Of a stretch of 22,681 nucleotides of DNA, positions 14,466-19,363 are shown piece after piece. The notes beneath the pieces are model-generated. The model saw nothing but the letters and a program-made list of their open reading frames with translations. It was not told the origin of the DNA and did no database searches. The position numbers were made by a program, and so were the translations under genes. The DNA is from a virus, in the IMG/VR virus record IMGVR_UViG_3300012205_000174, positions 1-22,681 of that record. One strand, 5' to 3'. Each line of letters begins with the position of its first letter. Positions within the stretch are counted from its first letter, which is position 1.

Positions 14466-15166
14466 GTCGCCCTCGATCGCGTCGCGAGCATCGACCGCAC
14501 CGCCATCGCCGCATACGGTCGCCCGCTCGGGGTCAGATGGCCCGCAGCCGCAAGCGCGGCGGACACTGCGCGCAGCGAACGGCCGGAGCAAAGCTCCCGA
14601 GCCGCCTCCACCACCTCCGGCCGCATTTCAAAGTAGTTCTTCCGGCCACCAACCTTCTTCCCGGTCCGCTCCCGCTTCCGATCCCGCGCCGCCTTCAACT
14701 TCGCGACAAGGCTCGCCTTTTCGAACTGCGCGATGGCCCCGAGTACCTGCCGAACGAGCACCGCCGTCGGTGTTTCCTCAGTAAAATAATCCGGTGCCGA
14801 CGCGGGGATGAGGACTACCCCGAGTGTCTTCAGATAATCATGCCCCGTGAGCTGCACCACCAAATCCCGCGCAAACCGGTCCGGACTCTCGACAATAATC
14901 GTCCGAACCCCGTTCTCCGCAATGCGGAGGAGCATCGCCGCAAACCCCGGACGATCCGTGATCGCGTCCTTGCCCTTCACCGCAGGGTCATAGAAGTAGT
15001 CGCCATCGGCGATCTCATATCCCGCCTCCGCCGCGTACCCCGCTATCGCCGCACGCTGCCGGGGCTCGCTATCCTTGCCCTCCCCAACATTCGCCGCAGA
15101 CGACGTCCGCATGTAGCCAACCGCATGGATCATATGGATGCCCTCGGTAATCGTTGGCCTGCTCAT
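14462..15166 (-). CDS. Small serine recombinase (resolvase/invertase family)
   Basis: A 234-aa site-specific recombinase. AVGYMRTSS holds the catalytic serine (S22) after the conserved arginine R20. DRPGFAAML at 71-79 holds the next conserved arginine, and PDRFARDL at 96-102 the two-arginine motif of the active site. The segment LGAIAQFEKASLVAKLKAARDRKR near 142-165 is the E-helix/linker, and the C-terminus carries a helix-turn-helix (GRSLRAVSAALAAAGHL...GRPY). All core residues are present. The size excludes the large serine integrases. Such enzymes resolve, invert or integrate DNA at short inverted-repeat sites; candidate 16-bp sites occur at 12829-12869 and 15427-15442. It starts at TAATG overlapping the membrane-protein stop. 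Confidence 0.9.
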   Translation of the reverse strand: MSRPTITEGIHMIHAVGYMRTSSAANVGEGKDSEPRQRAAIAGYAAEAGYEIADGDYFYDPAVKGKDAITDRPGFAAMLLRIAENGVRTIIVESPDRFARDLVVQLTGHDYLKTLGVVLIPASAPDYFTEETPTAVLVRQVLGAIAQFEKASLVAKLKAARDRKRERTGKKVGGRKNYFEMRPEVVEAARELCSGRSLRAVSAALAAAGHLTPSGRPYAAMAVRSMLATRSRAT

Positions 15167-15360
15167 TATCGCCCCACTACCAGTTTCCAAAGGGTCCATG
15201 GCCAGATCGCGCCAGCAAAAATGCCCGCAACAAGACGAGGAAACGGCGTCGATCGTCCGCTCGGCAAAGTAATGCTGACCTTGTCCATAGAGGAGACAAA
15301 AAGACCAACGATCACACTGCCCACGGCGTAAAAGAGCAAAATGTCCTGAAGCATACTCAC
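15166..15360 (-). CDS. Small membrane protein (64 aa, two predicted TM segments)
   Basis: Two hydrophobic segments, LQDILLFYAVGSVIVGLFV and LVAGIFAGAIWPWTLWKLVVG, flank a polar loop (SSMDKVSITLPSGRSTPFP), so this is a two-span inner-membrane protein. GTG at 15360 is chosen because GGGAGG lies 5-6 bases upstream; an in-frame ATG at 15354 is the alternative. It is the first gene of the recombinase operon, and its stop overlaps the recombinase start (TAATG). Size and topology resemble small phage holins, but the sequence gives no proof and no endolysin is next to it. Confidence 0.75.
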   Translation of the reverse strand: MSMLQDILLFYAVGSVIVGLFVSSMDKVSITLPSGRSTPFPRLVAGIFAGAIWPWTLWKLVVGR

Positions 15361-15426
15361 GGTAACCTCCCAAATCAATTCCGATACACTACATGAGTGC
15401 AGCAGAAAACTCAAAGGTTCAACGAA

Positions 15427-15442
15427 TGTCTAACTTTGGACA
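15427..15442. repeat. 16-bp palindromic element TGTCTAACTTTGGACA
   Basis: TGTCTAACTTTGGACA differs by one base from the 16-mers in the inverted repeat at 12826-12872. It lies 67 bp before the recombinase-operon start, in the 117-bp gap between two minus-strand operons, where an operon promoter is expected. It is an imperfect palindrome, so a dimeric protein could bind it. An operator for an operon repressor or a recombinase half-site pair are both possible. Confidence 0.7.
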
Positions 15443-15477
15443 GCGCAGAGGAGCCGGGCACGCGCGCGTTAAGGCAT

Positions 15478-15741
15478 CTAACCGCGAATCGTATCGGCAG
15501 CGTGATGTAAGCCCCGCGCTGCACGATGTGTATCGTGAACCATCATACTGCTGTCGCCGAAATGCAGAGAATTAGTCATCAGTTCCGCCCTATGTTCCAA
15601 AATTAATGCGCAACGCTCGCGCTCGGCGGCAATCGCTTTCGCGACGCACTCTGCCCACGCATCGTAGCCTTTTAGTCCGTGCAATTGCTGCACGATCGCC
15701 TCGCCATATTTCAAATCTTCTCTGGTAAACGGTTGGATCAC
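15478..15741 (-). CDS. Hypothetical 87-aa protein (GTG start)
   Basis: Not recognised. Mainly helical: TREDLKYGEAIVQQLHG, then DAWAECVAKAIAAERERCALILE and RAELMTNSLHFGDSSMMVHDTHRAARGLHHAADTIR. The start GTG at 15741 forms a GTGA overlap with the preceding stop, so it is preferred over an upstream ATG at 15807 that would overlap the neighbour by 70 nt. It is the last gene of this small minus-strand operon. Confidence 0.6.
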   Translation of the reverse strand: MIQPFTREDLKYGEAIVQQLHGLKGYDAWAECVAKAIAAERERCALILEHRAELMTNSLHFGDSSMMVHDTHRAARGLHHAADTIRG

Positions 15742-16049
15742 TTCCGCTGCTCCCTCTGCCGCCGGTACCACGTCCGCTCCGACATCGGAGGCTCCGCCGT
15801 AAGCCACGGCTTCTCTCGCACCTCCCCTATCCGGGGACGGCCTCGCTTCATCGGCTTGGCTTCTGACGGGCCGGGCGCTACTCCGGCTGTGCGGCTACTG
15901 TACGCGCCGGCCCCAGGCCTTTGCAGGGGTTGGACCGCATTACTCCCCCTCGCTGCGGGTCTGCTTTCCACGCCGCCGCCAGAACTCTCGGTCCGCTGCT
16001 CCCGAAGCGCGCGTACCTGAGCCGCCTTAGATATCGGTTTATTTGCCAT
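15738..16049 (-). CDS. Small AT-hook-like DNA-binding protein (103 aa)
   Basis: The N-terminus is polar and disordered (MANKPISKAAQVRALREQRTES, then a glycine/proline/alanine-rich stretch). The C-terminus has KRGRPRIGEVREKPWL, where RGRPR is the core of an AT-hook, followed by MSERTWYRRQREQRK, which looks like the end of a small helix-turn-helix such as the K-PWL...S..TWYRR pattern seen in small phage DNA-binding proteins. It probably binds DNA, perhaps as a regulator or nucleoid-like factor. Start ATG 16049 lies 7 bases after the previous stop; GTG 16055 is an alternative. Confidence 0.62.
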   Translation of the reverse strand: MANKPISKAAQVRALREQRTESSGGGVESRPAARGSNAVQPLQRPGAGAYSSRTAGVAPGPSEAKPMKRGRPRIGEVREKPWLTAEPPMSERTWYRRQREQRK

Positions 16050-16055
16050 GGGCAC

Positions 16056-16289
16056 CTACTTCTTCTCCCGATCCGTCGAGACCCGAAGCGCCCATATCAT
16101 CCACTCGATCCCGGTAGACCACTGATCGCTCGGTAGTTCGCGGATCGCCCGCCAGATCACCATCGACTGCGGATGATCTATGCCCTTTCGGAACGCCGTG
16201 TGGATCGTCTCCGCCAAGAAGTCGTCCAATTCGTCGAAGCCGATCGCGTCAAGTTCTTTGAGCGCCGCAGCGCGCTTCTTGTCTGCCAT
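16056..16289 (-). CDS. Hypothetical 77-aa protein
   Basis: Not recognised. A helical acidic protein (ALKELDAIGFDELDDFLAETIHTAF) with a tryptophan-rich C-terminal half (MVIWRAIRELPSDQWSTGIEWMIWALR) that could be a protein-protein interface. First gene of a short minus-strand operon. The region just before its ATG holds three GGCAG repeats with 11-bp spacing (16290-16316), which may be an operator, so it could be regulated separately from the terminase gene upstream. Function unknown. Confidence 0.62.
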   Translation of the reverse strand: MADKKRAAALKELDAIGFDELDDFLAETIHTAFRKGIDHPQSMVIWRAIRELPSDQWSTGIEWMIWALRVSTDREKK

Positions 16290-16316
16290 GGCAGTATATT
16301 GGCAGACCTACGGCAG
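16290..16316. promoter_or_regulatory. Three GGCAG repeats at 11-bp phasing before the 77-aa gene
   Basis: GGCAG occurs at 16290, 16301 and 16312, exactly one helical turn apart, with AT-rich spacers (TATATT between the first two). CTGCCATG flanks them at 16283 and 16327. The array starts at the ATG of the minus-strand 77-aa gene, so a protein bound along one face of the DNA could block its expression. Candidate operator; too short to be sure. Confidence 0.4.
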
Positions 16317-16741
16317 AATATCAATCCTGCCATGAGCACAAGCTCAAAACATCGATGGGACCACTTCTGTAAAAGGGGGTCCCTACCAGAAGCGGATCCC
16401 CCTGCAAGAACCAGCCCCGAGTTCCTGCCGCATCACTGCTAGGCAGGCGCTCACCGGTTTTGTGAAACGCACCCAAACCCGGGGCCGGCACATGGCACCC
16501 TATCGCAAAAATGGGGCCCAAAAAATTCCCCCGGAAAATTATGTGGAAATTTTCCCGCCGCAAAAATGGGTCCCTTTGAGACTTGGACCGAAGGTATATT
16601 TTCGACGCCGGGCCGGGAACTCAGCCCCGACCCGGGGGTCAGAGGGTCCGTTAGGAAAGTGGCGCTCGTCGCCTAAGCCGTTGATATCGCTGGCCTACGC
16701 GGCGCGTGTACTCGTTGCTCCGGCAAGCGATACAACGAGAG
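16317..16741. other. 425-bp noncoding stretch after the terminase small subunit gene
   Basis: No convincing gene on either strand. The stretch has a mixed texture: GC-rich runs (CCCGGGGCCGG near 16480, GACCCGGGGGTC near 16630) alternate with A/T-rich tracts that recur (AAAAATGGG at about 16508 and 16563, AAAAAATTCCCCC and AAATTTTCCC). Such a texture, next to TerS, is compatible with a cos or pac packaging site, but no experimentally known site is matched. It also holds the hairpin at 16374-16403. Open frames through it are low in character. Confidence 0.4.
16374..16403 (-). terminator. Possible terminator downstream of terS
   Basis: On the minus strand AGGGGGATCC and GGACCCCCT form a stem with a small bulge and a loop of about 11 nt, followed by TTTTAC. 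It lies 340 bp after the end of terS and before the next minus-strand operon, a sensible place for termination. The T-run is short, so this is only probable. Confidence 0.4.
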
Positions 16742-17209
16742 CTATTGCAGCGTGCTCTCTGCGTCTTCCCTGCGCGCCAGCGCGGCCGACAGTAGCGCTG
16801 CCGTCTCAGGCCCAAGCTCCGTTGCAAGCTGCGCCAGTACATCAGCCGCGCTCTGTAGGCCTGCGAAGTCCCCAGGCTGTCCGCTCTCTTTGCGCTCGAC
16901 CATCAGGCCATGCAGCTTGCCCTTGGCGATGGTTGCCGCCGTCATGGCCGACGGCTGATCCACGCGCGCCGCAAGCTCGCGCGCCTCGTCTAGCTCTTGC
17001 GTGAGACTTTCGATCGTTACGCGTGTTTTCACGGCGATATGCCTCGTTAGCTCCGTTAGCCGGCGCTTTACTCTGATGTTTTCTGACAGCCGATACGGAG
17101 CGCCGCTGTCTGGCTTGTATCCAGCTAAAGGGTATGCACGATAAGGGGGAATGCCTTGCTTCACGAGCTGGCAGAAGCGTTCTTGTCTGGCGTTGGGGAG
17201 CGCTGGCAT
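16742..17209 (-). CDS. terS: Probable phage terminase small subunit (TerS)
   Basis: TerS recognises the packaging site and recruits TerL. The chosen form is 155 aa. It starts MPALPNARQERFCQLVKQGIPPYRAY, a pattern common in terminase small subunits (N-terminal helix-turn-helix with ARQERF...G..... AY..AGY), followed by SENIRVKRRLTELTRH and a long helical oligomerisation part (IESLTQELDEARELAARVDQ, TAATIAKGKLHGLMVERKE). The C-terminus is alanine-rich. The frame stays open to 17314, but upstream starts (ATG 17293, TTG 17314) lack a good Shine-Dalgarno sequence, while ATG 17209 has AGGGTG about 6 bases before it. It lies 15.5 kb from terL on the same strand, not adjacent as in many phages. Confidence 0.75.
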   Translation of the reverse strand: MPALPNARQERFCQLVKQGIPPYRAYPLAGYKPDSGAPYRLSENIRVKRRLTELTRHIAVKTRVTIESLTQELDEARELAARVDQPSAMTAATIAKGKLHGLMVERKESGQPGDFAGLQSAADVLAQLATELGPETAALLSAALARREDAESTLQ

Positions 17210-17314
17210 GTCGCGCACCCTATCGGGCGCGCTGTACTGCGGCAAGCTTTGAGTGTTGGTTCTACGGTGGGAGAGCCGCGCGCGAGACGGCATGATGTTT
17301 GGTGCATCTGTCAA

Positions 17315-17535
17315 TCCCCTTTCTTCTTATTGATATTGCTCATGTTTTGCGCGTGTTTTTACGCTGCACCGCGAGATGTTCCATAATCATCATTTCACTC
17401 GTTGCCATGGCAACTATTATCTTTTGAGCGCGTGCTCAATCTTTAGAACGTCATTCTCCGTTTTGGCGATCTTTGGAAAATCTTTCCCCGCGCCGCTCTT
17501 GCATATGCGCCATATTGGCGTATGGTTTTGGACAT
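17315..17535. other. Divergent intergenic region with operator-like palindromes
   Basis: The space between terS (leftward) and the first cassette gene (rightward) holds no convincing gene. It contains GTTGCCATGGCAAC, a perfect 14-bp palindrome at 17401-17414; TTGAGC-GCGT-GCTCAA at 17424-17439; and a smaller CGCCA-TAT-TGGCG stem at 17508-17520. Their spacing suggests binding sites for dimeric regulators controlling the two transcription directions. No convincing -10/-35 pair could be fixed. Confidence 0.5.
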
Positions 17536-17570
17536 GGGCAGCCGTTGGCGCGGTGCCCGCAACTGAGAGG
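17536..17570 (+). promoter_or_regulatory. Leader element 1: TTGGCG hexaloop hairpin plus AACTGAGAGG box
   Basis: The stem GGGCA-CCG / CGG-TGCCC (17536-17544 and 17551-17558, one bulged G) closes a TTGGCG loop at 17545-17550. Two bases later comes AACTGAGAGG at 17561-17570, 8 nt before the ATG of the first cassette gene. The same loop and box recur before later genes with different stem sequences, so this is a repeated RNA control element. GAGG in the box pairs with the 16S 3' end and serves as Shine-Dalgarno sequence. Confidence 0.75.
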
Positions 17571-17578
17571 ACATCCAA

Positions 17579-17764
17579 ATGACCGAACGCGTTCAAATCC
17601 CCGCCTATACTGACCGCTGGATGATGGGCGATCGATACGGCGAGGTCGTCAAGGTCGTCAAATCCCGCACGAAGGGAACGCGCGGCGACGAGGTCGCGCT
17701 CGTCAAGCTCGACAAGTCAGGCAAGACAATGCGGTTCATTCTGGCTGACTGCACGCCAGTCTAA
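17579..17764 (+). CDS. Hypothetical 61-aa basic protein, first gene of cassette array
   Basis: Not recognised. A small beta-rich basic protein (QIPAYTDRWMMGDRYGEVVKVV, then RGDEVALVKLDKSGKTMRFILADCTPV), resembling a small SH3-like or KOW-like barrel that phages use as DNA- or RNA-binding modules. The barrel guess is weak. The start has the AACTGAGAGG box 8 nt upstream. It opens the plus-strand array of small genes separated by structured spacers. Confidence 0.72.
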   Translation: MTERVQIPAYTDRWMMGDRYGEVVKVVKSRTKGTRGDEVALVKLDKSGKTMRFILADCTPV

Positions 17765-17827
17765 GCCCTTCGCATCATCGCCTCATGCCCGGCGGTCGCA
17801 AGACCTACCGGGCTTAGGGCATTAGGA

Positions 17828-17858
17828 GCGGCGTTGGCGCGCCGCGATAACTGAGAGG
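17828..17858 (+). promoter_or_regulatory. Leader element 2: TTGGCG hexaloop hairpin plus AACTGAGAGG box
   Basis: The perfect 6-bp stem GCGGCG/CGCCGC (17828-17833 and 17840-17845) closes TTGGCG (17834-17839), and AACTGAGAGG follows at 17849-17858, 7 nt before the ATG. Upstream, still in the same 101-nt spacer, is a longer hairpin with a GNRA loop: GCCCGG pairs with CCGGGC around an inner GGTC-GCAA-GACC. No hammerhead core is present in this spacer. Confidence 0.75.
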
Positions 17859-17865
17859 ACATCAC

Positions 17866-18138
17866 ATGACCAATCAAGCCACTCCGTTTTCTGCGGTGAC
17901 GTTTGCCGCCAATCCGCCGGCCGATCCGTTGCGCAAGGCCGCGCGTTCTCTCGAATTCGCGACCGAGCTTTCGCCCTCGCAGTTTCTTTGGGCCTCGCAG
18001 CATGATTGGTTCGTTGCCGGCGTTGCCGGGCGCAAGATCATTGTCCGCGATAGCTTCACATGGAACAGCGCCAGCTATTCCGAACAGCTCATCTGGGGAG
18101 GCACGTTCGCCGAGCTTCGCATTTGGGCGGGATACTAA
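17866..18138 (+). CDS. Hypothetical 90-aa protein
   Basis: Not recognised. N-terminal polar region (TNQATPFSAVTFAANPPADP), then a helix (LRKAARSLEFATEL), then a tryptophan-rich beta part (QFLWASQHDWFVAGVAGRKIIVRDSFTWNSASYSEQLIWGGTF). The fold looks small and globular. The gene is followed directly, with no gap, by the first hammerhead ribozyme (18139), so its stop codon TAA at 18136-18138 abuts ribozyme stem II. Confidence 0.72.
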   Translation: MTNQATPFSAVTFAANPPADPLRKAARSLEFATELSPSQFLWASQHDWFVAGVAGRKIIVRDSFTWNSASYSEQLIWGGTFAELRIWAGY

Positions 18139-18191
18139 GGCCGAAACGGGCGCAAGCCCGTCGCAACGTGATGCGTTGCCCGATGATGGCC
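18139..18191 (+). ncRNA. Type II hammerhead ribozyme 1 (core position 4 is C)
   Basis: Order on the RNA: stem II 5' strand GGCC (18139-18142), GAAA core (18143-18146), stem III ACGGGC/GCCCGT with GCAA loop (18146-18161), C17 at 18162, stem I GCAACG/CGTTGC with loop TGATG (18163-18179), core CCGATGA (18180-18186), one extra T, stem II 3' strand GGCC (18188-18191). Predicted self-cleavage is between 18162 and 18163. Core bases match the hammerhead consensus except position 4, C for U, which is expected to weaken catalysis. The 3' strand of stem II runs directly into ACTGAGAGG, the ribosome-binding box of the next gene. Confidence 0.82.
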
Positions 18192-18200
18192 ACTGAGAGG
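18192..18200 (+). promoter_or_regulatory. ACTGAGAGG ribosome-binding box, leader 3
   Basis: The box ACTGAGAGG lies 9 nt before the ATG at 18210 and immediately follows stem II of ribozyme 1. It is the same box found before the other cassette genes, so it decides the start. The TTGGCG hairpin seen in leaders 1 and 2 is replaced here by the ribozyme. Confidence 0.75.
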
Positions 18201-18209
18201 GATAATCCG

Positions 18210-18479
18210 ATGATGACACCAGACAAAAAAGCCCGCGCGCTCGCCGTGACGTTCTTGAGCATCTGGAATGCATGGGCAGATGAGCACGAAGATTCGCGTG
18301 ACGACGCGTTGCGACTCACCTGCGAGGCGGTTCGCGCCATGGACCTGCATCAGGTTGACGGCACGCTCGCTTCCCCGCTCAACTATTTCACCTGCGCATA
18401 CCTTGACGAATTCAATCCGGAAGATTTGACCTATGATGAAATGATGCAGGGCATGGCGATTTCACTCGCTCTACGATAG
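18210..18479 (+). CDS. Hypothetical 89-aa acidic protein
   Basis: Not recognised. It starts MMTPDKKARALAVTFLSIWNAWADEHEDSRDD and is acidic and helical, then has a beta-prone C-terminal half with LNYFTCAYLDEFNPEDLTYDEMMQG. No metal or nucleotide motif. ATG 18210 is preferred, with the conserved box 9 nt upstream; a second ATG follows at once. Its stop TAG (18477-18479) shares its last G with stem II of ribozyme 2, so the end of translation touches the ribozyme. Confidence 0.72.
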   Translation: MMTPDKKARALAVTFLSIWNAWADEHEDSRDDALRLTCEAVRAMDLHQVDGTLASPLNYFTCAYLDEFNPEDLTYDEMMQGMAISLALR

Positions 18480-18531
18480 GCCGAAACCCGCTCTTGCGGG
18501 TCGACGCGTGACGCGCGTCCTGATGATGGCC
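18479..18531 (+). ncRNA. Type II hammerhead ribozyme 2 (consensus core)
   Basis: Stem II 5' strand GGCC at 18479-18482; GAAA at 18483-18486; stem III ACCCGC/GCGGGT around loop TCTT (18486-18501); C17 at 18502; stem I GACGCG/CGCGTC around TGACG (18503-18519); CTGATGA at 18520-18526; one extra T; GGCC at 18528-18531. All hammerhead core bases match the consensus. Predicted cleavage 18502/18503. Stems I and III differ in sequence from those of copies 1, 3 and 4 yet pair completely. The first G is the last base of the TAG stop of the preceding gene. Confidence 0.95.
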
Positions 18532-18537
18532 ATCACG

Positions 18538-18547
18538 AACTGAGAGG
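18538..18547 (+). promoter_or_regulatory. AACTGAGAGG ribosome-binding box, leader 4
   Basis: AACTGAGAGG with an 8-nt spacer to the ATG at 18556. It follows ribozyme 2 by only six bases. After ribozyme cleavage the downstream RNA would begin at 18503 and carry stem I, the CUGAUGA strand and this box. Confidence 0.75.
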
Positions 18548-18555
18548 ATTAGACC

Positions 18556-18762
18556 ATGCTGCTATCGCAAAACTTCAAAACGCTCGCAGGTGCGCAAAAG
18601 CGCGCGGCTTTCGAAAATGCCCATTGTGGCAAGCGCTATACCTACTTGCCGGTCCGATGTCGCAACGGTCAACCGGACAACGAATCGATCCAGCGCGACC
18701 GGGAATATACTTGGCGGCTTGATCGGGTTGTCCGCATGCCGAATCCATTCGCCAACGCATAG
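18556..18762 (+). CDS. Hypothetical 68-aa basic protein
   Basis: Not recognised. Basic: MLLSQNFKTLAGAQKRAAFENAHCGKRYTYLPVRCRNGQPDN, then SIQRDREYTWRLDRVVRMP. Two cysteines, no clear finger. The box AACTGAGAGG precedes the ATG by 8 nt. The TAG stop at 18760-18762 shares its G with the first base of stem II of ribozyme 3. The length and basic charge suggest a nucleic-acid-binding role, which is a guess. Confidence 0.7.
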   Translation: MLLSQNFKTLAGAQKRAAFENAHCGKRYTYLPVRCRNGQPDNESIQRDREYTWRLDRVVRMPNPFANA

Positions 18763-18816
18763 GCCGAAACGCGGCGCAAGCCGCGTCGCGCGATTGTGTC
18801 GCGCCTGATGATGGCC
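18762..18816 (+). ncRNA. Type II hammerhead ribozyme 3 (consensus core)
   Basis: Stem II 5' strand GGCC at 18762-18765; GAAA at 18766-18769; stem III ACGCGGC/GCCGCGT around loop GCAA (18769-18786, 7 bp); C17 at 18787; stem I GCGCGA/TCGCGC around TTGTG (18788-18804); CTGATGA at 18805-18811; one extra T; GGCC at 18813-18816. Predicted cleavage 18787/18788. Stem III is one pair longer than in the other copies, again with full complementarity. The core is perfect. Confidence 0.95.
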
Positions 18817-18827
18817 ATCAGACATTC

Positions 18828-18837
18828 AACTGAGAGG
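18828..18837 (+). promoter_or_regulatory. AACTGAGAGG ribosome-binding box, leader 5
   Basis: AACTGAGAGG with a 7-nt spacer to the ATG at 18845. It follows ribozyme 3, separated by 11 bases. No TTGGCG hairpin is present in this leader; the ribozyme takes its place. Confidence 0.75.
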
Positions 18838-18844
18838 GCAAAAC

Positions 18845-19309
18845 ATGGCTTGGAAAGTTTATGGATTTATGGAAGGCCAAGACGGTAACCCGCGATTCAA
18901 ATCGCGAGGTGCCACGGTTTACGGCCCATTGCCGCGCAAAATGTGGGTTCGCGTCGCTGGCGAAAAGCGCCCGCGCGCAAAGAAGGTCACCATGGGCAGC
19001 ACGCGCGGGACCTTCGACCGCGACGAGCAAGCGCGCAAGGGGATCGAATACGCGCGCTGGCTCGCCCTGCGCGATGCCATCGCGTTGCCCGATGGGAGCG
19101 CTTGCGCGATCTGGGCAGACGTCACATTGCCAACGGGCAAACGCCAGTCGCGCGTTTCCGCCGTTTCGTTTCATTGGAAGAGCGGCGGACAGATTATCGA
19201 TATTCCCAACTGGGATTGGATACCGGTTGAACCCGTGCTGCAGATCAATGACGACTATTTCCGCGATTTGCTCGCCATTCCCGCCGAGTCTTTGGAGATT
19301 GCCGCTTAA
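18845..19309 (+). CDS. Hypothetical 154-aa basic protein
   Basis: Not recognised. Largest protein between ribozymes. N-terminal beta part with basic residues (WKVYGFMEGQDGNPRFKSRG, RKMWVRVAGEKRPRAKKVTMG), then a helical middle (DEQARKGIEYARWLALRDAIAL) and a second beta part (CAIWADVTLPTGKRQSRVSAVSFHW), ending with acidic residues. The pattern could be a small nucleic-acid-binding or substrate-mimic protein. The stop TAA at 19307-19309 abuts ribozyme 4, which begins at 19310. Confidence 0.72.
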   Translation: MAWKVYGFMEGQDGNPRFKSRGATVYGPLPRKMWVRVAGEKRPRAKKVTMGSTRGTFDRDEQARKGIEYARWLALRDAIALPDGSACAIWADVTLPTGKRQSRVSAVSFHWKSGGQIIDIPNWDWIPVEPVLQINDDYFRDLLAIPAESLEIAA

Positions 19310-19363
19310 GGTCGAAACGGGCATATTGCCCGTCGAGCCGTAACGCGGCTCCTGATGATGACC
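19310..19363 (+). ncRNA. Type II hammerhead ribozyme 4 (consensus core, covarying stem II)
   Basis: Stem II 5' strand GGTC at 19310-19313; GAAA at 19314-19317; stem III ACGGGC/GCCCGT around ATATT (19317-19333); C17 at 19334; stem I GAGCCG/CGGCTC around TAACG (19335-19351); CTGATGA at 19352-19358; one extra T; GACC at 19360-19363. Predicted cleavage 19334/19335. Stem II is GGTC/GACC here and GGCC/GGCC in copies 1-3, a compensatory change that strongly supports the fold. It is followed directly by the ATGGCG hairpin of leader 6. Confidence 0.95.

Noticed and set aside
14264-15331. 355-aa open frame on the plus strand
   Set aside because: It is antisense to the serine recombinase and its neighbours, is arginine/proline-rich and has no domain pattern. 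The minus-strand recombinase has full catalytic motifs.
15166-15360. Holin
   Set aside because: Two membrane spans fit, but no endolysin or spanin is adjacent and the gene starts the recombinase operon; kept as a small membrane protein.
12826-15442. Insertion sequence bounded by the palindromes
   Set aside because: No transposase with DDE or HUH motifs, no target duplication visible, and the copies at the left end are head-to-head rather than at two ends. Left as recombinase-site or operator hypothesis.
15575-15581. CTGATGA on the minus strand as a possible further hammerhead
   Set aside because: No GAAA strand or paired stems around it; it lies within the coding region of the 87-aa gene.
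16462-17004. 180-aa open frame on the plus strand across the noncoding stretch and terS
   Set aside because: Low-complexity, alanine/proline/arginine-rich, no ribosome-binding site, and antisense to terS at its 3' half.
17376-17582. 68-aa open frame upstream of the first cassette gene
   Set aside because: It overlaps palindromes and leader hairpin 1 and ends inside the first cassette gene; no box precedes it.
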